The notes beneath the pieces were generated by a model. It had not been told where the DNA came from. It saw only the letters and a program-made list of their open reading frames with translations, and ran no database searches. Below are positions 16,924-17,119 of a stretch of 17,119 nt of DNA, in pieces (within the stretch, counting starts at the first letter, position 1; each line of letters starts with the position of its first letter). The position numbers were made by a program, and so were the translations under genes. The stretch covers positions 1-17,119 of the forward strand of contig JBFHER010000057.1 in NCBI GenBank assembly GCA_041584055.1, given 5' to 3'. This stretch comes from JBFHER01 sp041584055 (GTDB taxonomy: Bacteria > Bacteroidota > Bacteroidia > Bacteroidales > UBA5342).

Positions 16924-17119
16924 TTATGCCTTTATATCATAAATCATTAGCACTTCACCATGACGAATATACAATTTACCATTGTAGATTGACGGATGTG
17001 CCCAATGCGGCCCCTTGCCCGCGGATATTTGAAACGAACTTATGATGTTTAGTTTCTGTTCGCTAGGTTTTACAAGTGCAATGTTTCCTCGTTTTTCTTC
17101 ATATAAGTATAGCATTCCA
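16924..17119 (-). CDS. C-terminal end of a PQQ-like beta-propeller protein (partial, runs off right edge)
   Basis: The frame is open to the right edge and ends with TAA at 16924-16926; 64 codons are visible. The pattern GMLYLYEEKRG, then HPSIYNGKLYIRHGEVLMIYDI, is typical of PQQ-binding-like (BamB or alcohol-dehydrogenase-like) propeller blades, in which a Gly-Lys-Leu-Tyr-Ile strand is followed by a short Asp-containing strand. The ATG at 17115 is internal, since a coding Gly codon precedes it. Such proteins are usually exported and act in binding or redox reactions. Role and full length cannot be judged from this end. Confidence 0.7.
   Translation of the reverse strand, partial: GMLYLYEEKRGNIALVKPSEQKLNIISSFQISAGKGPHWAHPSIYNGKLYIRHGEVLMIYDIKA

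Overview
The window looks like chromosomal DNA from a member of the Bacteroidota, probably a polysaccharide-degrading environmental Bacteroidia. The evidence is TAnnTTTG-type promoter elements, few Shine-Dalgarno sequences, a run of exported carbohydrate-active proteins with type I or lipoprotein signals, and Bacteroidia-like DnaK, MsbA-type ABC and PurB proteins. No rRNA, tRNA, CRISPR array or DNA transposon was seen. The exact genus cannot be read from the sequence.

Bases 1-334 hold the 3' end of a group II intron (domains V and VI, 3' boundary near 138), a hairpin (191-224) and a likely promoter (TAGCTTTG, 271-278). From 335 to 11198 there is a same-strand series with short gaps: a GH29 alpha-L-fucosidase, a GH28-like beta-helix lipoprotein, an alpha/beta-hydrolase esterase, a large unrecognised exported protein (846 aa), a second GH28-like lipoprotein paralogous to the first, the wreck of a sulfatase gene (8663-8794), and a second large unrecognised exported protein (791 aa) that may be a TIM-barrel enzyme. 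This looks like the enzyme part of a polysaccharide utilisation locus. No SusC/SusD pair, regulator or transporter lies in the window. The enzymes suggest a glycan with fucose and uronic acid (or similar) residues, esters, and formerly sulfate; this substrate is an inference.

A symmetric intrinsic terminator (11329-11363) separates this accessory cassette from housekeeping genes on the minus strand. In order of transcription these are the C-terminal end of a PQQ-like beta-propeller protein (cut by the right edge), purB, an MsbA-type ABC exporter, and dnaK. A TACTTTTG promoter element precedes purB, and a hairpin plus T-tract overlaps the purB stop codon. An imperfect dyad lies in the dnaK leader.

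The points most worth following up are the two large unrecognised exported proteins, the two GH28-like proteins that keep the catalytic aspartates but lack the usual histidine and arginine, the sulfatase remnant, and the intron end next to the cassette promoter.
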